Positions 6,655 to 15,321 are shown, numbered from the stretch's first letter. The stretch: 23,761 bases of DNA from VGRW01 sp041498295 (GCA_041498295.1 JBGQIB010000060.1:1-23761), one strand, 5' to 3'. Notes: generated by a model from the letters alone, not told the origin. Numbers and translations: made by a program.

Positions 6655-9349
6655 CCGAGGCGCGCAGCGCTCCGGCCACGCTGTTCGCGAGGCTCGTGGC
6701 GGTGAACGGCTTCTGGACGAAGGCCACGATTCCCTGGGCCTCGAGTCGCCGCAGCGCCTGGTCCGCCGCGTAGCCGCTGGTCAAGAGCACGGGAGTCTTG
6801 CCGGCCAGCTCGCGCAGCTCGGCGAGCACGAGCTCGCCCGACTCACTGCCCAGCGTGAGATCGAGCACGATCGCCGAGATCTTCGCGCCGTGCGCGCGAA
6901 GCTGAGCGACCGCTTCACCGCGATCCGCGGCGAGCAGCACGGAATAGCCCACTCCCTCCAGCACGCGCCGCGCGACTTCGCGCACGCCCCGCTCGTCGTC
7001 GACGACCAGGATCGCGCCTTCGCCTCGCGCCGCTACCGGCTTCGCTGCCGCGACGCGCGCGTTCTGCGCCGCCGGCCCGTGCGCCGCCGCGGGCAGCAGC
7101 ACCCGCATGCGCGTGCCGCGTCCGGCGCTGCTGTCGACGTTCACGCTGCCGCGGTGCGCGCGCACGATGCCGTGCGCGACCGCGAGCCCGAGCCCGCGAC
7201 CCGCGCCCTTGGTGGTGAAGAACGGGTCAAAGATGCGGGCCAGCGCGCCGCCATCGACCCCACAGCCGCTGTCGGCGACCTCGAGCGAGAGCCACGGAGT
7301 CTCGTCGCCCTCCGCGCCTACGGTCGGAGTGACTCGCACGGTGACGAGCCCACCCTCGGGCGGGAGCGCTTCGCAGGCGTTCGTCACCAGATTCATCAGC
7401 ACCTGGCGGAGTTGCGTCGCGTCGCCATCGACGTAGGCCGGATCGAGCGGCGCGGACCAGTCGATCTTCGCGCGCGCCGGAAGTGAGTGCCGCAGGAGCT
7501 CGAGCGTATCGTCGACGATGGCGCGCAGGTCGACGCGCTCGCAGTCGATCCGCTCGCGGCCGGCGAACGCGAGGATCTGGCGCACCAGACCGGCGGCGCG
7601 CTCGCCCGCGCGCTGCACCTCGACGAGACACTCGTGCAGACGCGGATCCCCGACCGGCCGCTGCAGCGCGAGCTCCGCGTTGCCGAGGATCCCGACCAGC
7701 AGGTTGTTGAAGTCGTGCGCAACCCCGCCCGCGAGCAAACCCAGACTCTCCAGCCGCTGTGACTCGCGCAGCCGTGCCTCGAGCTCCGCGCGCTCTTCCG
7801 CGAAGCGGCGCCGCTGCGTGACATCGGCGACGACTCCGACCGCGAGTCCCGGGCGCTCCGGCATGGCCTGCCCGCGCATCAACACCCAGCGTGTCTCGGC
7901 GCCGGCGCGCGGGGCGAGTCGGAACTCGAGCTCGAACGACTCACCGCGCTGCGAGCGCTCGGTCGCGAGGCGGTGCGCGGCTGCGAGGTCTTCCGGATGC
8001 ACCAGCATCGAGACGGCTTCGGTGGTCGCCGGCATCGCCTCGCCGTCGCGCAGCCCGAAGATGCGCGCGGCGTTCGCCGACCAGCTCACGAGCCTGCGCC
8101 GCGCGTCCCACTCCCAGGTGCACATCTGCGCGCCTTCGAGCGCCAGCCGCAGGCGCGCTTCGCTCTCGGCGAGCGCTTGCTCGGAAGCGCGCTTGTCAGA
8201 GAGATCCGTCAACGTGCCGACCCAACCCGAAAATGCGCCTGCGGCGTCGTACTCCGGCATCGCCTGATTCAGCACCCAGCGCACCTCCCCGTCGGGGCGC
8301 ACGATCCGCTGCTCGAGTCGCAGCGGCCCGCCCTCGGCGAGCGCCTTGCGCGCGAGCTCGAGAATTCTGCCGTCGTCCTCGGGGTGGAGTGGACGAGCTG
8401 CGGGGTTCGCCATCGCGGTCTCGATCGGGATTCCGGTGAGCTCGGACCAACGCTCGTTCAGGTAGACGTGACGGCCCTTCTTGTCGATGCGGAACACCCC
8501 GACGGGCACCGCGCGCGCGAGACTCTGCAAGCGCTTCTCGCTCTCGCGCAGTGCCTCGAGCATGCGCTGCTCTTCAGTCACGTCGCGAGTCACCATCACG
8601 ACCCTGCGCCCGCCGTCGGGCGCTTCGAAGCGACGCCCGTGCATTTGCAGCCAGCGGTATTCTCCGTCGGCGTGGCGGATGCGCTGGAGGATCTCGGGCG
8701 CAGCCGGGAACTCGCCCGTGGCCAGGAGCGCCCATACGCGCTGAAGATCGTCGGGATGCGTGAGTGTGTGGACGATCTTCGAGAGCTCGTTCGTCCAGCG
8801 CTCGGGCGAGTAACCGAGCACGCGCTCGATGCTCGGACTCACGTAGATCAGCTCGCCGGCCGCGGTGTACTCACTGATGATGTCGGAGGAGTTCTCCGCG
8901 AGCCGTCGGTAGCCCGCCTCGCTCTCGCGCAGCTGCGCCGCGGCGCGGCGGCGCGCGCTGCGGTCGCGGCCTTGGATGAGCATCGCGTCGCTCCCCCGGT
9001 AGCGGATCGGCGCGAGCCAGATCTCGACATCGAGAACGCGCCCGTCGGAGGAGACGAGGCGCACCTCGAGAAACGGCACCGCCTCGCGCCGCGTGCGCAC
9101 GCGCTCGGCCGCTTCGCGCGCATTCGCGAGGTCGTCGGGATGCACGAAGTCGTAGATCGATCGGCCGCGGATCTCCGCGTTCGTCGCGATGCCGAGCAGG
9201 CCCAGGGTCGTCCGGTTGGCGTACGCGACGCGTTCCTCGACCGCGATTCCGATCAGGTTCGGAGTGGTCTCGAGCAGGTCCCTGAGCCCGCTCGGATCTG
9301 CGCTCAGGCCCGAGACGCGCCGTATCAGGCGCTGCACGCCGCGGAGCAT
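6647..9349 (-). CDS. Soluble hybrid sensor histidine kinase with four PAS domains and a receiver
   Basis: The 900-residue protein has no transmembrane segment. Four PAS domains lie at about 22-135, 142-262, 268-388 and 395-515, each ending in a PAC-like region (for example VTRDVTEEQ, GTLTDLSDK). A HisKA domain has phospho-acceptor His545 in GGVAHDFNN. The ATPase domain shows the N box (Asn653/Asn657), G1 DSGCG (693-697), F box DPFFTTK and G2 GRGLGLA. A C-terminal receiver (about 778-898) has acidic residues Asp784/Asp785, phospho-acceptor Asp830, Thr857 and Lys880. The HDFNN class of kinase is often soluble and senses redox, light or small molecules through PAS. The start at ATG 9349 is supported by GAGGGAT upstream. 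No response regulator gene is adjacent, so the output partner is unknown. The receiver has DLTLGSESG where most have D-x-x-M-P-x-x-x-G. Confidence 0.93.
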   Translation of the reverse strand: MLRGVQRLIRRVSGLSADPSGLRDLLETTPNLIGIAVEERVAYANRTTLGLLGIATNAEIRGRSIYDFVHPDDLANAREAAERVRTRREAVPFLEVRLVSSDGRVLDVEIWLAPIRYRGSDAMLIQGRDRSARRRAAAQLRESEAGYRRLAENSSDIISEYTAAGELIYVSPSIERVLGYSPERWTNELSKIVHTLTHPDDLQRVWALLATGEFPAAPEILQRIRHADGEYRWLQMHGRRFEAPDGGRRVVMVTRDVTEEQRMLEALRESEKRLQSLARAVPVGVFRIDKKGRHVYLNERWSELTGIPIETAMANPAARPLHPEDDGRILELARKALAEGGPLRLEQRIVRPDGEVRWVLNQAMPEYDAAGAFSGWVGTLTDLSDKRASEQALAESEARLRLALEGAQMCTWEWDARRRLVSWSANAARIFGLRDGEAMPATTEAVSMLVHPEDLAAAHRLATERSQRGESFELEFRLAPRAGAETRWVLMRGQAMPERPGLAVGVVADVTQRRRFAEERAELEARLRESQRLESLGLLAGGVAHDFNNLLVGILGNAELALQRPVGDPRLHECLVEVQRAGERAAGLVRQILAFAGRERIDCERVDLRAIVDDTLELLRHSLPARAKIDWSAPLDPAYVDGDATQLRQVLMNLVTNACEALPPEGGLVTVRVTPTVGAEGDETPWLSLEVADSGCGVDGGALARIFDPFFTTKGAGRGLGLAVAHGIVRAHRGSVNVDSSAGRGTRMRVLLPAAAHGPAAQNARVAAAKPVAARGEGAILVVDDERGVREVARRVLEGVGYSVLLAADRGEAVAQLRAHGAKISAIVLDLTLGSESGELVLAELRELAGKTPVLLTSGYAADQALRRLEAQGIVAFVQKPFTATSLANSVAGALRASVS

Positions 9350-9435
9350 TCGTGATCCCTCGGGCCCGTTGTGGCTGGGCGCGATCGTATCACCGCGCGC
9401 GCAGCGATCCGATGCATTTCGCCGGGAGACACGGG

Positions 9436-10098
9436 ATGGAAGCTTCCGCGCTCATGAGTTCGGTGGCGCGGATCGCAGGCGTCTGCTGGGTCGGGGCCGC
9501 GATCTCATTCTGGCTCGCGTGGTTCCTGATGCCGTTGCCGGGAACCACGGACGCGGGGTTCATCCTCGCAGAGGTCGGGGCGACGTCCGGGCGGGTCTTC
9601 TGGTCGGTCGCCTTTCAGCTGATCTCCTCGGCGCTGTTCGCGCCCGCGCTGCTCGGGCTGGTTTCGGTGTCTCCGAGACGCGGCGCTGGCCTGGGATTCG
9701 CGGCCGCATCGCTCGTCGGCGTCGGGGTCACAGGCCTCGCCGCCGACGCGATCTACCACCTCGTGGCGTACGAGATGTCTCTGCCGGGAGTCACGCGCGA
9801 CGCGATGCTGCCCATGATGGAGCGCTTTCAGTCGGCCGACCTCGTCTTCGTCGCGCCGCAGCTCCTGGCGCTCTTGGGCGGTGTGGGCTTGCTCGGCTGG
9901 AGCGCCGCGCGCGCGGGCGTCGCATCGCACTGGGTTCCGCGTCTGCTCGGGCTGGCGCTCGGCGTCGCGCTCGTGGGGGCCGCGGCGCTGCGCGCCGGAG
10001 GCGGCGCGGGGCGGCTCGCGCTCGCGCTCAGCGTGCTCGCGCTCTTCTCGCTCTCGCTCGCCGAGCTGGGCAGAGGTCTCTGGCGCGCTAGATCGTGA
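9436..10098 (+). CDS. Multi-pass membrane protein, possibly DUF4386-like
   Basis: A 220-residue hydrophobic protein with about six predicted transmembrane helices (near 13-33, 55-77, 83-110, 135-156, 168-186 and 191-212). The opening SSVARIAGV followed by a hydrophobic helix resembles DUF4386 proteins, but I cannot confirm that by eye. ATG 9436 was chosen because GGGAG lies seven bases upstream (9424-9428). The frame continues upstream to 9352, but that part is Arg-rich and overlaps the control region of the divergent kinase. No catalytic motif is visible. It is divergent from the kinase gene across 86 bp, so regulation by that kinase is possible but unsupported. Its 3' end overlaps kup by 11 bases on the opposite strand. 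Confidence 0.75.
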   Translation: MEASALMSSVARIAGVCWVGAAISFWLAWFLMPLPGTTDAGFILAEVGATSGRVFWSVAFQLISSALFAPALLGLVSVSPRRGAGLGFAAASLVGVGVTGLAADAIYHLVAYEMSLPGVTRDAMLPMMERFQSADLVFVAPQLLALLGGVGLLGWSAARAGVASHWVPRLLGLALGVALVGAAALRAGGGAGRLALALSVLALFSLSLAELGRGLWRARS

Positions 10099-11965
10099 TC
10101 TGCATGCCGAGCTCGACGGCCCGGCCCGGTGGAATGCCGAAGTAGCCGGCGGCCGGCTGCGCCGTGTAGTGCAGCACCGCGAACAAGCGTTTGCGCCAGC
10201 CCGCGAGGTCGCGCTTTCCCGAAGCGAGCACCGTGACTCGACCCAGAAAGAAACTCGCGGTCTCGACGCTGACGGGAACGCCGGTCGCGGCGATCTGGCG
10301 CACGATCTCCGAGATCGTCGGCGTCTGCGAGAAGCCGAAGCGCGCAGTCACTCGCACGAACCCCTCGCCGAGAAATTCGACCCGCACGCGGTCGTTGCGC
10401 GGCACCGACGGCACGTGCTCGGTCGTGATGGACAACAGCACGATTCGCTCGTGCAACACCTTCGAGTGTTTGAAGTGATGGCCCAGCGCGAGCGGCAGAC
10501 CGTCCGGGTAGCCCGACATGAACACCGCCGTACCGGGGACGCGCAGTGGCTTCTCGCGCCCGACGTCGGCGATGAACGCGGTGAGCGGCAGAGTCACATC
10601 GTTCAAATGGCGGTTGAGTAGGTCGGTGCCGCGCTTCCAGGTCGTCATGATGATGAACAGCACGAGGCCGACGGAGAGGGGGAACAGACCCCCATGAGGT
10701 GTCTTGGGCAGGTTCGCGCCGAACAGCGCCAGATCGACGATCAAGAACAGTGCGCCGAGCGCGAGCGCGACGGGGGCGCCGTAGCGGCGGATCGCGACCG
10801 GCACGAACAGGAACGTGGTGACCGCCATCGTGCCGGTGACTGCGATGCCGTACGCCGACGCGAGTCCCGACGAGCCGCGGAACTCGAGCACGAGAAAGAT
10901 GCAGGAGAGCATCAGCGCCCAGTTCACCGCCGGCACGTAGATCTGCCCCTCCTGCCGGGTCGACGTGTGAATGATCTGCATGCGCGGCAGATAGCCGAGC
11001 TGGATCGCTTGCGCGGTGAGCGAGTACGAGCCGGAGATCACCGCCTGCGAAGCGACGATCGTCGCGAGCGTCGCGAGCCCGACCATCGGCAGCACGCCCC
11101 AGCTCGGCAGCATCGTGAAGAAGGGATTCTCGACTCCCCCCGCGCCGACGTGGAGCAGGTATGCGCCCTGGCCGAAGTAGGAAAGCAAGAGCGAGGGAAA
11201 CACGACGCTGTACCAGGCGAGCACGATCGGCGCGCGGCCGAAGTGACCCAGATCTGCATAGAGCGCCTCCGCGCCAGTGACACACAGCACCACCGCACCG
11301 AGGATGAAAAAGCCCGGGCCCGACGAGCTCGTGAGCAGCCGGAGCGCATGCGCGGGATTCACGGCCTCCAGGACCTGCGGCTCGCGCAAGATCCACGGGA
11401 CCGAGAACGCGGCGATGGCGGCGAACCAAGCCAGCGAGATCGGTCCGAACCACGCGCCGATGCGCGTCGTCCCACCGCGCTGCACGAGGAACAGCCCGAT
11501 CAAGATGACCAGCGCCGTCGGCCAAATGAGCGGCGAGGTGCCGGGCACGGCGACGTCGATGCCCTCGACCGCGGAGAGCACGGAGATCGCCGGCGTGATC
11601 ATCCCGTCGCCGTACAAGAGTGCGGTTCCGACGAGCGCGACGAGGTAGGCGACGGTGCGGAAGCGGGTCGCGGAGCCATAGTTGCGCTGGACCAGCGCAA
11701 GCAGCGCGAGCACGCCGCCCTCGCCGTTGTTGTCGGCGCGCATCACGAACGTCAGATACTTCATGACCACGACCAGGATCAGCACCCAGAACACGAGCGA
11801 CAGCACGCCGAGCACATTCTCGTGATTCGGGACCGCGCCGTGGGTACCGGCGAAACACTCGCGCAGCGCGTAGAGCGGCGAGGTGCCGATGTCGCCGTAG
11901 ACCACGCCGATCGCGCCCAGGGTCAAGCGACGGAGTGTCAGCGCTGGCCCGGATCCGTCCGACAC
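10088..11965 (-). CDS. kup: Kup-family potassium uptake permease
   Basis: The 625-residue integral membrane protein belongs to the KUP/HAK/KT family, which imports potassium with protons. The N-terminal signature GAIGVVYGDIGTSPLYALRE lies at about 18-37. A stretch with about twelve hydrophobic helices follows to about residue 440, and then a hydrophilic cytoplasmic domain of some 170 residues, as in E. coli Kup (622 residues). Other family motifs include GDGMITPAISVLSA and GAVVLCVTGAEALYADLGHFG. The start is uncertain. GTG 11965 gives an N-terminus of family-typical length, GTG 11977 or 11995 would add 4 or 10 residues, and none has a good ribosome site. The longer open frame back to 12331 is a shadow of the divergent gene. 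It is a single-gene transcription unit. Confidence 0.93.
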   Translation of the reverse strand: MSDGSGPALTLRRLTLGAIGVVYGDIGTSPLYALRECFAGTHGAVPNHENVLGVLSLVFWVLILVVVMKYLTFVMRADNNGEGGVLALLALVQRNYGSATRFRTVAYLVALVGTALLYGDGMITPAISVLSAVEGIDVAVPGTSPLIWPTALVILIGLFLVQRGGTTRIGAWFGPISLAWFAAIAAFSVPWILREPQVLEAVNPAHALRLLTSSSGPGFFILGAVVLCVTGAEALYADLGHFGRAPIVLAWYSVVFPSLLLSYFGQGAYLLHVGAGGVENPFFTMLPSWGVLPMVGLATLATIVASQAVISGSYSLTAQAIQLGYLPRMQIIHTSTRQEGQIYVPAVNWALMLSCIFLVLEFRGSSGLASAYGIAVTGTMAVTTFLFVPVAIRRYGAPVALALGALFLIVDLALFGANLPKTPHGGLFPLSVGLVLFIIMTTWKRGTDLLNRHLNDVTLPLTAFIADVGREKPLRVPGTAVFMSGYPDGLPLALGHHFKHSKVLHERIVLLSITTEHVPSVPRNDRVRVEFLGEGFVRVTARFGFSQTPTISEIVRQIAATGVPVSVETASFFLGRVTVLASGKRDLAGWRKRLFAVLHYTAQPAAGYFGIPPGRAVELGMQITI

Positions 11966-12047
11966 CCCATGCTGCACGGCGCGTTCGGATAGCACGTTCG
12001 CGCGCGATGCGCAGTGGACTGTCCCGACGATCCGCGGCTTCGCGCGT

Positions 12048-12077
12048 TTGACCCGCGGCGCGGCGCGCGGCGAGAAT
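12048..12077 (+). promoter_or_regulatory. Candidate sigma-70 promoter of the acyl-CoA synthetase gene
   Basis: TTGACC (12048-12053) and GAGAAT (12072-12077) are separated by 18 bp and match consensus at 5/6 and 4/6 positions. Transcription would start near 12084, just before the ribosome site at 12084-12090, leaving a leader of about 14 nt. The -10 box lies inside a palindrome. Prediction by eye only. Confidence 0.4.
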
Positions 12078-12084
12078 CGCCGCG
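12066..12084 (+). repeat. Perfect inverted repeat upstream of the acyl-CoA synthetase gene (possible operator)
   Basis: CGCGGCGA and TCGCCGCG form an 8-bp perfect inverted repeat around GAA. It covers the candidate -10 box and abuts the ribosome site GAGGGAG (12084-12090), 14 bp from the ATG. Size and position suit an operator for a dimeric repressor, such as the TetR/FadR types that often control acyl-CoA genes. If transcribed it could instead fold as an RNA hairpin beside the ribosome site. Confidence 0.45.
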
Positions 12085-12097
12085 AGGGAGACGGCTC

Positions 12098-13663
12098 ATG
12101 AGCGACGCAACACGCCCGCCGGACATTCTGACCCTGCACGCCAAGAGCTCGCCGCAGAAGCTCGCCGTGGTTCACGATCGGCCGGACGGCGGGGTCCTGC
12201 GCTGGAGCTTCGCGGAGCTCGAGGCCGAGGCCAATCGGCTCGCGAACGGGCTGCTCGCGCTCGGTCTGCGCCGCGGCGAGAAGCTGGTCTGGTGCGGGCA
12301 GAACTCGCCCGGAGTGGTCCGCGTGGTGCACGCGGCGCGCAAGCTCGGCGTGGTCGCGGTGCCGCTGAACTACCGGTTGTCGCCCGAGGAAGCGCAGTAC
12401 GTGGTCGACAACTCAGACGCCGTGATGATCTACGTCGACGCGGAGTACGCGCCGCTCTTCGCGAAGATTCGGAGCGAGATTCCGAAGGTGCGCGAGATCG
12501 TCGTGTACGACGGCGCCGCGCCCGCCGGCATGCGCGACGGCGATGCGCTCGTCGCCGCCGCGAGCGCTGACGACCCGATCGTGAGCGGCTCGGCCGAAGC
12601 GGCGCAGACGATGATTTACACCTCGGGCACGACCGGAAAGCCCAAAGGTGCGGTGCGCGGCGCCGCGCCCGCGGCGCAGTCGGCCGCGCTCCTGCAGCTC
12701 ATCGGCTACCAGCTCGACGACGTCTATCTCACTACCGGTCCGCTGTATCACTCGGGCCCGGGCGGCTTCATGGCCGTCGCCCACGGGCTCGGCAACACGG
12801 TCGTCTTGCAGAAGAAGTTCGACGCCGAGGACTGGCTGCGGCTGGTCGAGAAGTACCGCGTGACGACGACGTTCTCGGCGCCGACGCCGGTGCGGCTGAT
12901 CTGCAATCTCCCGGCCGCGACCAAGGCGAAGTACGACAAGACCGCCATGCGCCGCTTCATCGCGAACGCGGCGCCTTGGTCGTTCGCGCTGAAGCAGATG
13001 TATCTCGCCGATTTTCCCGGCGACTCACTCTTCGAGATCTACGGCTCGACGGAGCTCGGCGTCAACACGGTCCTGCGGCCCGAGGATCAGCTGCGCAAGC
13101 CCGGCTCCTGCGGGAAGCCAGCCCCCCTCGTCGAGATCAAGCTCTTCGACGACGAGGGCAAGGAAGTCACGGAGCCGCGCGTGCCCGGCGAGCTCGCGGT
13201 GCGCAGCCCCGGCGTCTTCGACACGTATCACAAGGCGCGCGAGAAATTCGAGGAGGACAAGCGCGGCGACTACCACACGGTCGGCGACGTCGCGTACTTC
13301 GACGAGGAAGGCTTCTACTACATCTGCGACCGCAAGAAGGACATGATCATCTCGGGCGGCGTGAACATCTATCCAGCCGAGATCGAGGCCGTGCTCGACG
13401 CGCACCCGAGGGTTCTCGACGTCGCCGTGATCGGCATCCCCAACGAGGAGTGGGGCGAGAGCGTGCACGCGGTCATCGTACGCTTGCCGGAGGTGTCACT
13501 CGGCGAGGCGGACATCCTCGCGTACGGGCGCGAGCACCTCGCGGGCTACAAGATCCCGCGCTCCGTCTCGTTCGCCGAGGAGATCCCGCGCAACGCGTCC
13601 GGCAAGATCCTCAAGAAGGTTCTCCGTGAACCGTTCTGGAAGGGCCGCGACACGCGCGTCTAG
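12098..13663 (+). CDS. Acyl-CoA synthetase (AMP-forming), FadD-like
   Basis: The 521-residue enzyme of the ANL (adenylate-forming) superfamily would activate a carboxylic acid, probably a fatty acid, to its CoA thioester through an acyl-AMP. Visible motifs are the P-loop YTSGTTGKPKG (174-184), YGSTE (315-319), the GD pair before the hinge (396-397), the A8 loop DRKKDMIISGGVNIYP (411-426) and the C-terminal catalytic lysine in SGKILKK (Lys503). All key residues are present and length is normal. Substrate length cannot be read from sequence; long- or medium-chain acyl is the usual role for this subtype. ATG 12098 is set by GAGGGAG seven bases upstream. The gene stands alone, divergent from kup and convergent with the glyoxalase-fold gene. 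Confidence 0.92.
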   Translation: MSDATRPPDILTLHAKSSPQKLAVVHDRPDGGVLRWSFAELEAEANRLANGLLALGLRRGEKLVWCGQNSPGVVRVVHAARKLGVVAVPLNYRLSPEEAQYVVDNSDAVMIYVDAEYAPLFAKIRSEIPKVREIVVYDGAAPAGMRDGDALVAAASADDPIVSGSAEAAQTMIYTSGTTGKPKGAVRGAAPAAQSAALLQLIGYQLDDVYLTTGPLYHSGPGGFMAVAHGLGNTVVLQKKFDAEDWLRLVEKYRVTTTFSAPTPVRLICNLPAATKAKYDKTAMRRFIANAAPWSFALKQMYLADFPGDSLFEIYGSTELGVNTVLRPEDQLRKPGSCGKPAPLVEIKLFDDEGKEVTEPRVPGELAVRSPGVFDTYHKAREKFEEDKRGDYHTVGDVAYFDEEGFYYICDRKKDMIISGGVNIYPAEIEAVLDAHPRVLDVAVIGIPNEEWGESVHAVIVRLPEVSLGEADILAYGREHLAGYKIPRSVSFAEEIPRNASGKILKKVLREPFWKGRDTRV

Positions 13664-13706
13664 CTGGCGCCGCGCGCCCGTTCCCGACCAAGCTCGAGCT
13701 CGTCAC

Positions 13707-13737
13707 GCTCCCGGTGGCGAGGGGGTTCGCCAGGAGC
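13707..13737. terminator. Hairpin in the convergent gap, possible bidirectional terminator
   Basis: Arms GCTCC plus TGGCGA pair with TCGCCA plus GGAGC, an 11-bp stem with a 3-nt bulge and a 6-nt loop. It lies between the two convergent stop codons (13663 and 13738). No U-tract follows on either strand, so if it terminates transcription it is non-canonical. Confidence 0.35.
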
Positions 13738-14211
13738 TCAGTGCGCCTTGAACGCGGCGATCACCTCGGGTGGGGCCTGGACGAGCTCGATCAAGACGCC
13801 TTCGCCGGAAGCCGGCGACTCGGGGCTGCCCTTGGGGTGGATGAAGCAAACCTCGAAGCCCGCCGCGCCCTTGCGAATCCCACCGGGCGTGAAGCGCATG
13901 CCCTGTTTCTCGAGCCACGCGACGGCGGCGCGCAGGTCGTCGACCCACAGGCCCACGTGGTTCAGAGCGGGGTCGTGCACGCGCGGGCGCTTTTCCGCGT
14001 CGATCGGTTGCATCAGATCAACCTCGACCGCGAGCGGCCCCGAGCCGGCGCGTGCGATGTCTTCGTCGACGTTCTCGCTCTCGCTCCGGTACGTGCCGGA
14101 CTGCGTTAGTCCGAGCAGGTCGATCCAGAGGCGGCGCAGCGCCTCCTTGTCGGTGGACCCGACCGCGATCTGCTGCAACCCCAACACGTGAAACGGACGC
14201 GCGCCAGACAC
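13738..14211 (-). CDS. VOC/glyoxalase-fold metalloenzyme
   Basis: The 157-residue protein has the paired beta-alpha-beta-beta-beta layout of the vicinal-oxygen-chelate superfamily. Likely metal ligands are Gln14 (LQQIAV), an acidic residue in VEVDLMQP (Glu63 or Asp65), His85 (LNHVGLWV) and Glu142 (VLIELVQ). A Gln/Glu/His/Glu set is known in human-type glyoxalase I. The C-terminal pattern FIHPKG followed by VLIEL also resembles methylmalonyl-CoA epimerase. Both activities remain possible; neither is proven. The GTG start at 14211 is fixed by a near-perfect ribosome site (AAGGAGAAG, five or so bases away). It begins 14 bp after the aroG stop, so it is probably cotranscribed with aroG and subject to the same attenuator. 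Confidence 0.85.
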   Translation of the reverse strand: MSGARPFHVLGLQQIAVGSTDKEALRRLWIDLLGLTQSGTYRSESENVDEDIARAGSGPLAVEVDLMQPIDAEKRPRVHDPALNHVGLWVDDLRAAVAWLEKQGMRFTPGGIRKGAAGFEVCFIHPKGSPESPASGEGVLIELVQAPPEVIAAFKAH

Positions 14212-14225
14212 GACTTCTCCTTGCT

Positions 14226-15299
14226 TTAGACGCGCGCCATGCTACTCGCCCGCGCGCGGCGTTTCGAGCCGCGTAGGCGCTCTGCCGCGTCGCGAAGCAG
14301 CGCCTCGGTGGCATCCCAACCGAGGCAGGCGTCGGTGAGCGAGACACCGTACGCCGGCGCGGTGCCCGCGCGGAGACTCTGTCGACCCGCTGCGAGGTGA
14401 CTCTCGAGCATCGCGCCGAGCAGCGGTGTCTCGGGCTCCTCGAACTGCGCGAGCACGGCGCGCAGCACCGCGGGCTGTTGCTCGGGATCCTTTCCGGAGT
14501 TTCCGTGCGAGCAGTCGACCAGGATCGGGCGCGCCAGCGCTAGCGGCGCGACGAGCTCCGCCGCGCGCGCGACGTCGGCGGGCGCGAAGTTCGGTCCGCC
14601 CGTACCGCCGCGCAGCACCAAATGAACGTCCGCGTTGCCGCTCGTCTCGATGCGGACGAAGCCGCCGTTCGCGCCCACGCCGAGGTGACGGTGGGGGCTG
14701 CGCGCGGCGACGAGCGCGTCGACCGCGGGCGCGAGCTCGCCCGAGGTCGGATTCTTGATGCCGACGGGCAGCGGCAGACCGCTGGCCATCTCGCGGTGGA
14801 TCTGACTCTCCGAGGTGCGCGCGCCGATGCACGCCCAGGCGAGCAGATCGGCGATGTAGTGGCGCACGATCGGGTCGAGAATCTCGCTCGCGCACGGGAC
14901 GCCGAGCTCGTTCACCGCACACAGGATCTCGCGAGCGCGCGCGACGCCGAGCGCGAGGTCACTGCTTCCGTCGAGGCGCGGGTCGTTGATGAGTCCCTTC
15001 CAGCCGAGCGCGCTGCGCGGCTTCTCGAAGTACGTGCGCATGACGAGCGTGAGCACGTCGCCGAGCTCGCGCGCCAGCCGCGCGAGGCCGCGCGCGTAGT
15101 CCAGCGCGGCTCCGGCGTCGTGGATCGAGCACGGCCCCACGATCGCGACGAAGCGGGGATCCTTGCCGTGAAGCGCGTCGCGCAGCGCAGCGCGACCGCG
15201 CTCGACGCTGGCAGTGGCCGTCGGGCTGCGCGGCAGGCGCGCGGCGAGAGCGGCGGGCGAGGGCAGCTCGCTCGCGACCTCTGCATTCTCGGTGTGCAT
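14226..15299 (-). CDS. aroG: 3-deoxy-7-phosphoheptulonate (DAHP) synthase, class I alpha
   Basis: The 357-residue enzyme condenses phosphoenolpyruvate with erythrose 4-phosphate, the first step of the shikimate pathway. Class I-alpha signatures are complete: GPCSIHD with metal-ligand Cys57, RTYFEKPR, GARTSESQIHREMASGLPLP (160-179), KNPTSG, LRGG, VDCSHGNSGK with His265, LESHLAAGRQ with Glu299 and SLTDACLGW with Asp323. These line up with the four metal ligands of E. coli AroG (350 residues). Which aromatic amino acid inhibits it cannot be read here. ATG 15299 is set by AAGGGAG five bases upstream. The in-frame TTG further up lies inside the terminator U-tract and is not credible. Transcription is apparently controlled by an upstream leader-peptide attenuator. 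Confidence 0.95.
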   Translation of the reverse strand: MHTENAEVASELPSPAALAARLPRSPTATASVERGRAALRDALHGKDPRFVAIVGPCSIHDAGAALDYARGLARLARELGDVLTLVMRTYFEKPRSALGWKGLINDPRLDGSSDLALGVARAREILCAVNELGVPCASEILDPIVRHYIADLLAWACIGARTSESQIHREMASGLPLPVGIKNPTSGELAPAVDALVAARSPHRHLGVGANGGFVRIETSGNADVHLVLRGGTGGPNFAPADVARAAELVAPLALARPILVDCSHGNSGKDPEQQPAVLRAVLAQFEEPETPLLGAMLESHLAAGRQSLRAGTAPAYGVSLTDACLGWDATEALLRDAAERLRGSKRRARASSMARV

Positions 15300-15321
15300 G
15301 GCATCTCCCTTGGCTGCGGGC

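Noticed and set aside
9352..9435. Longer N-terminus for the membrane protein from GTG 9352
   Set aside because: The extra part is Arg-rich and occupies the control region of the divergent kinase; ATG 9436 has a strong ribosome site.
11966..12331. Extended kup frame to 12331
   Set aside because: It overlaps the acyl-CoA synthetase start in antisense, and Kup proteins begin close to the GVVYGDIGTSPLY motif.
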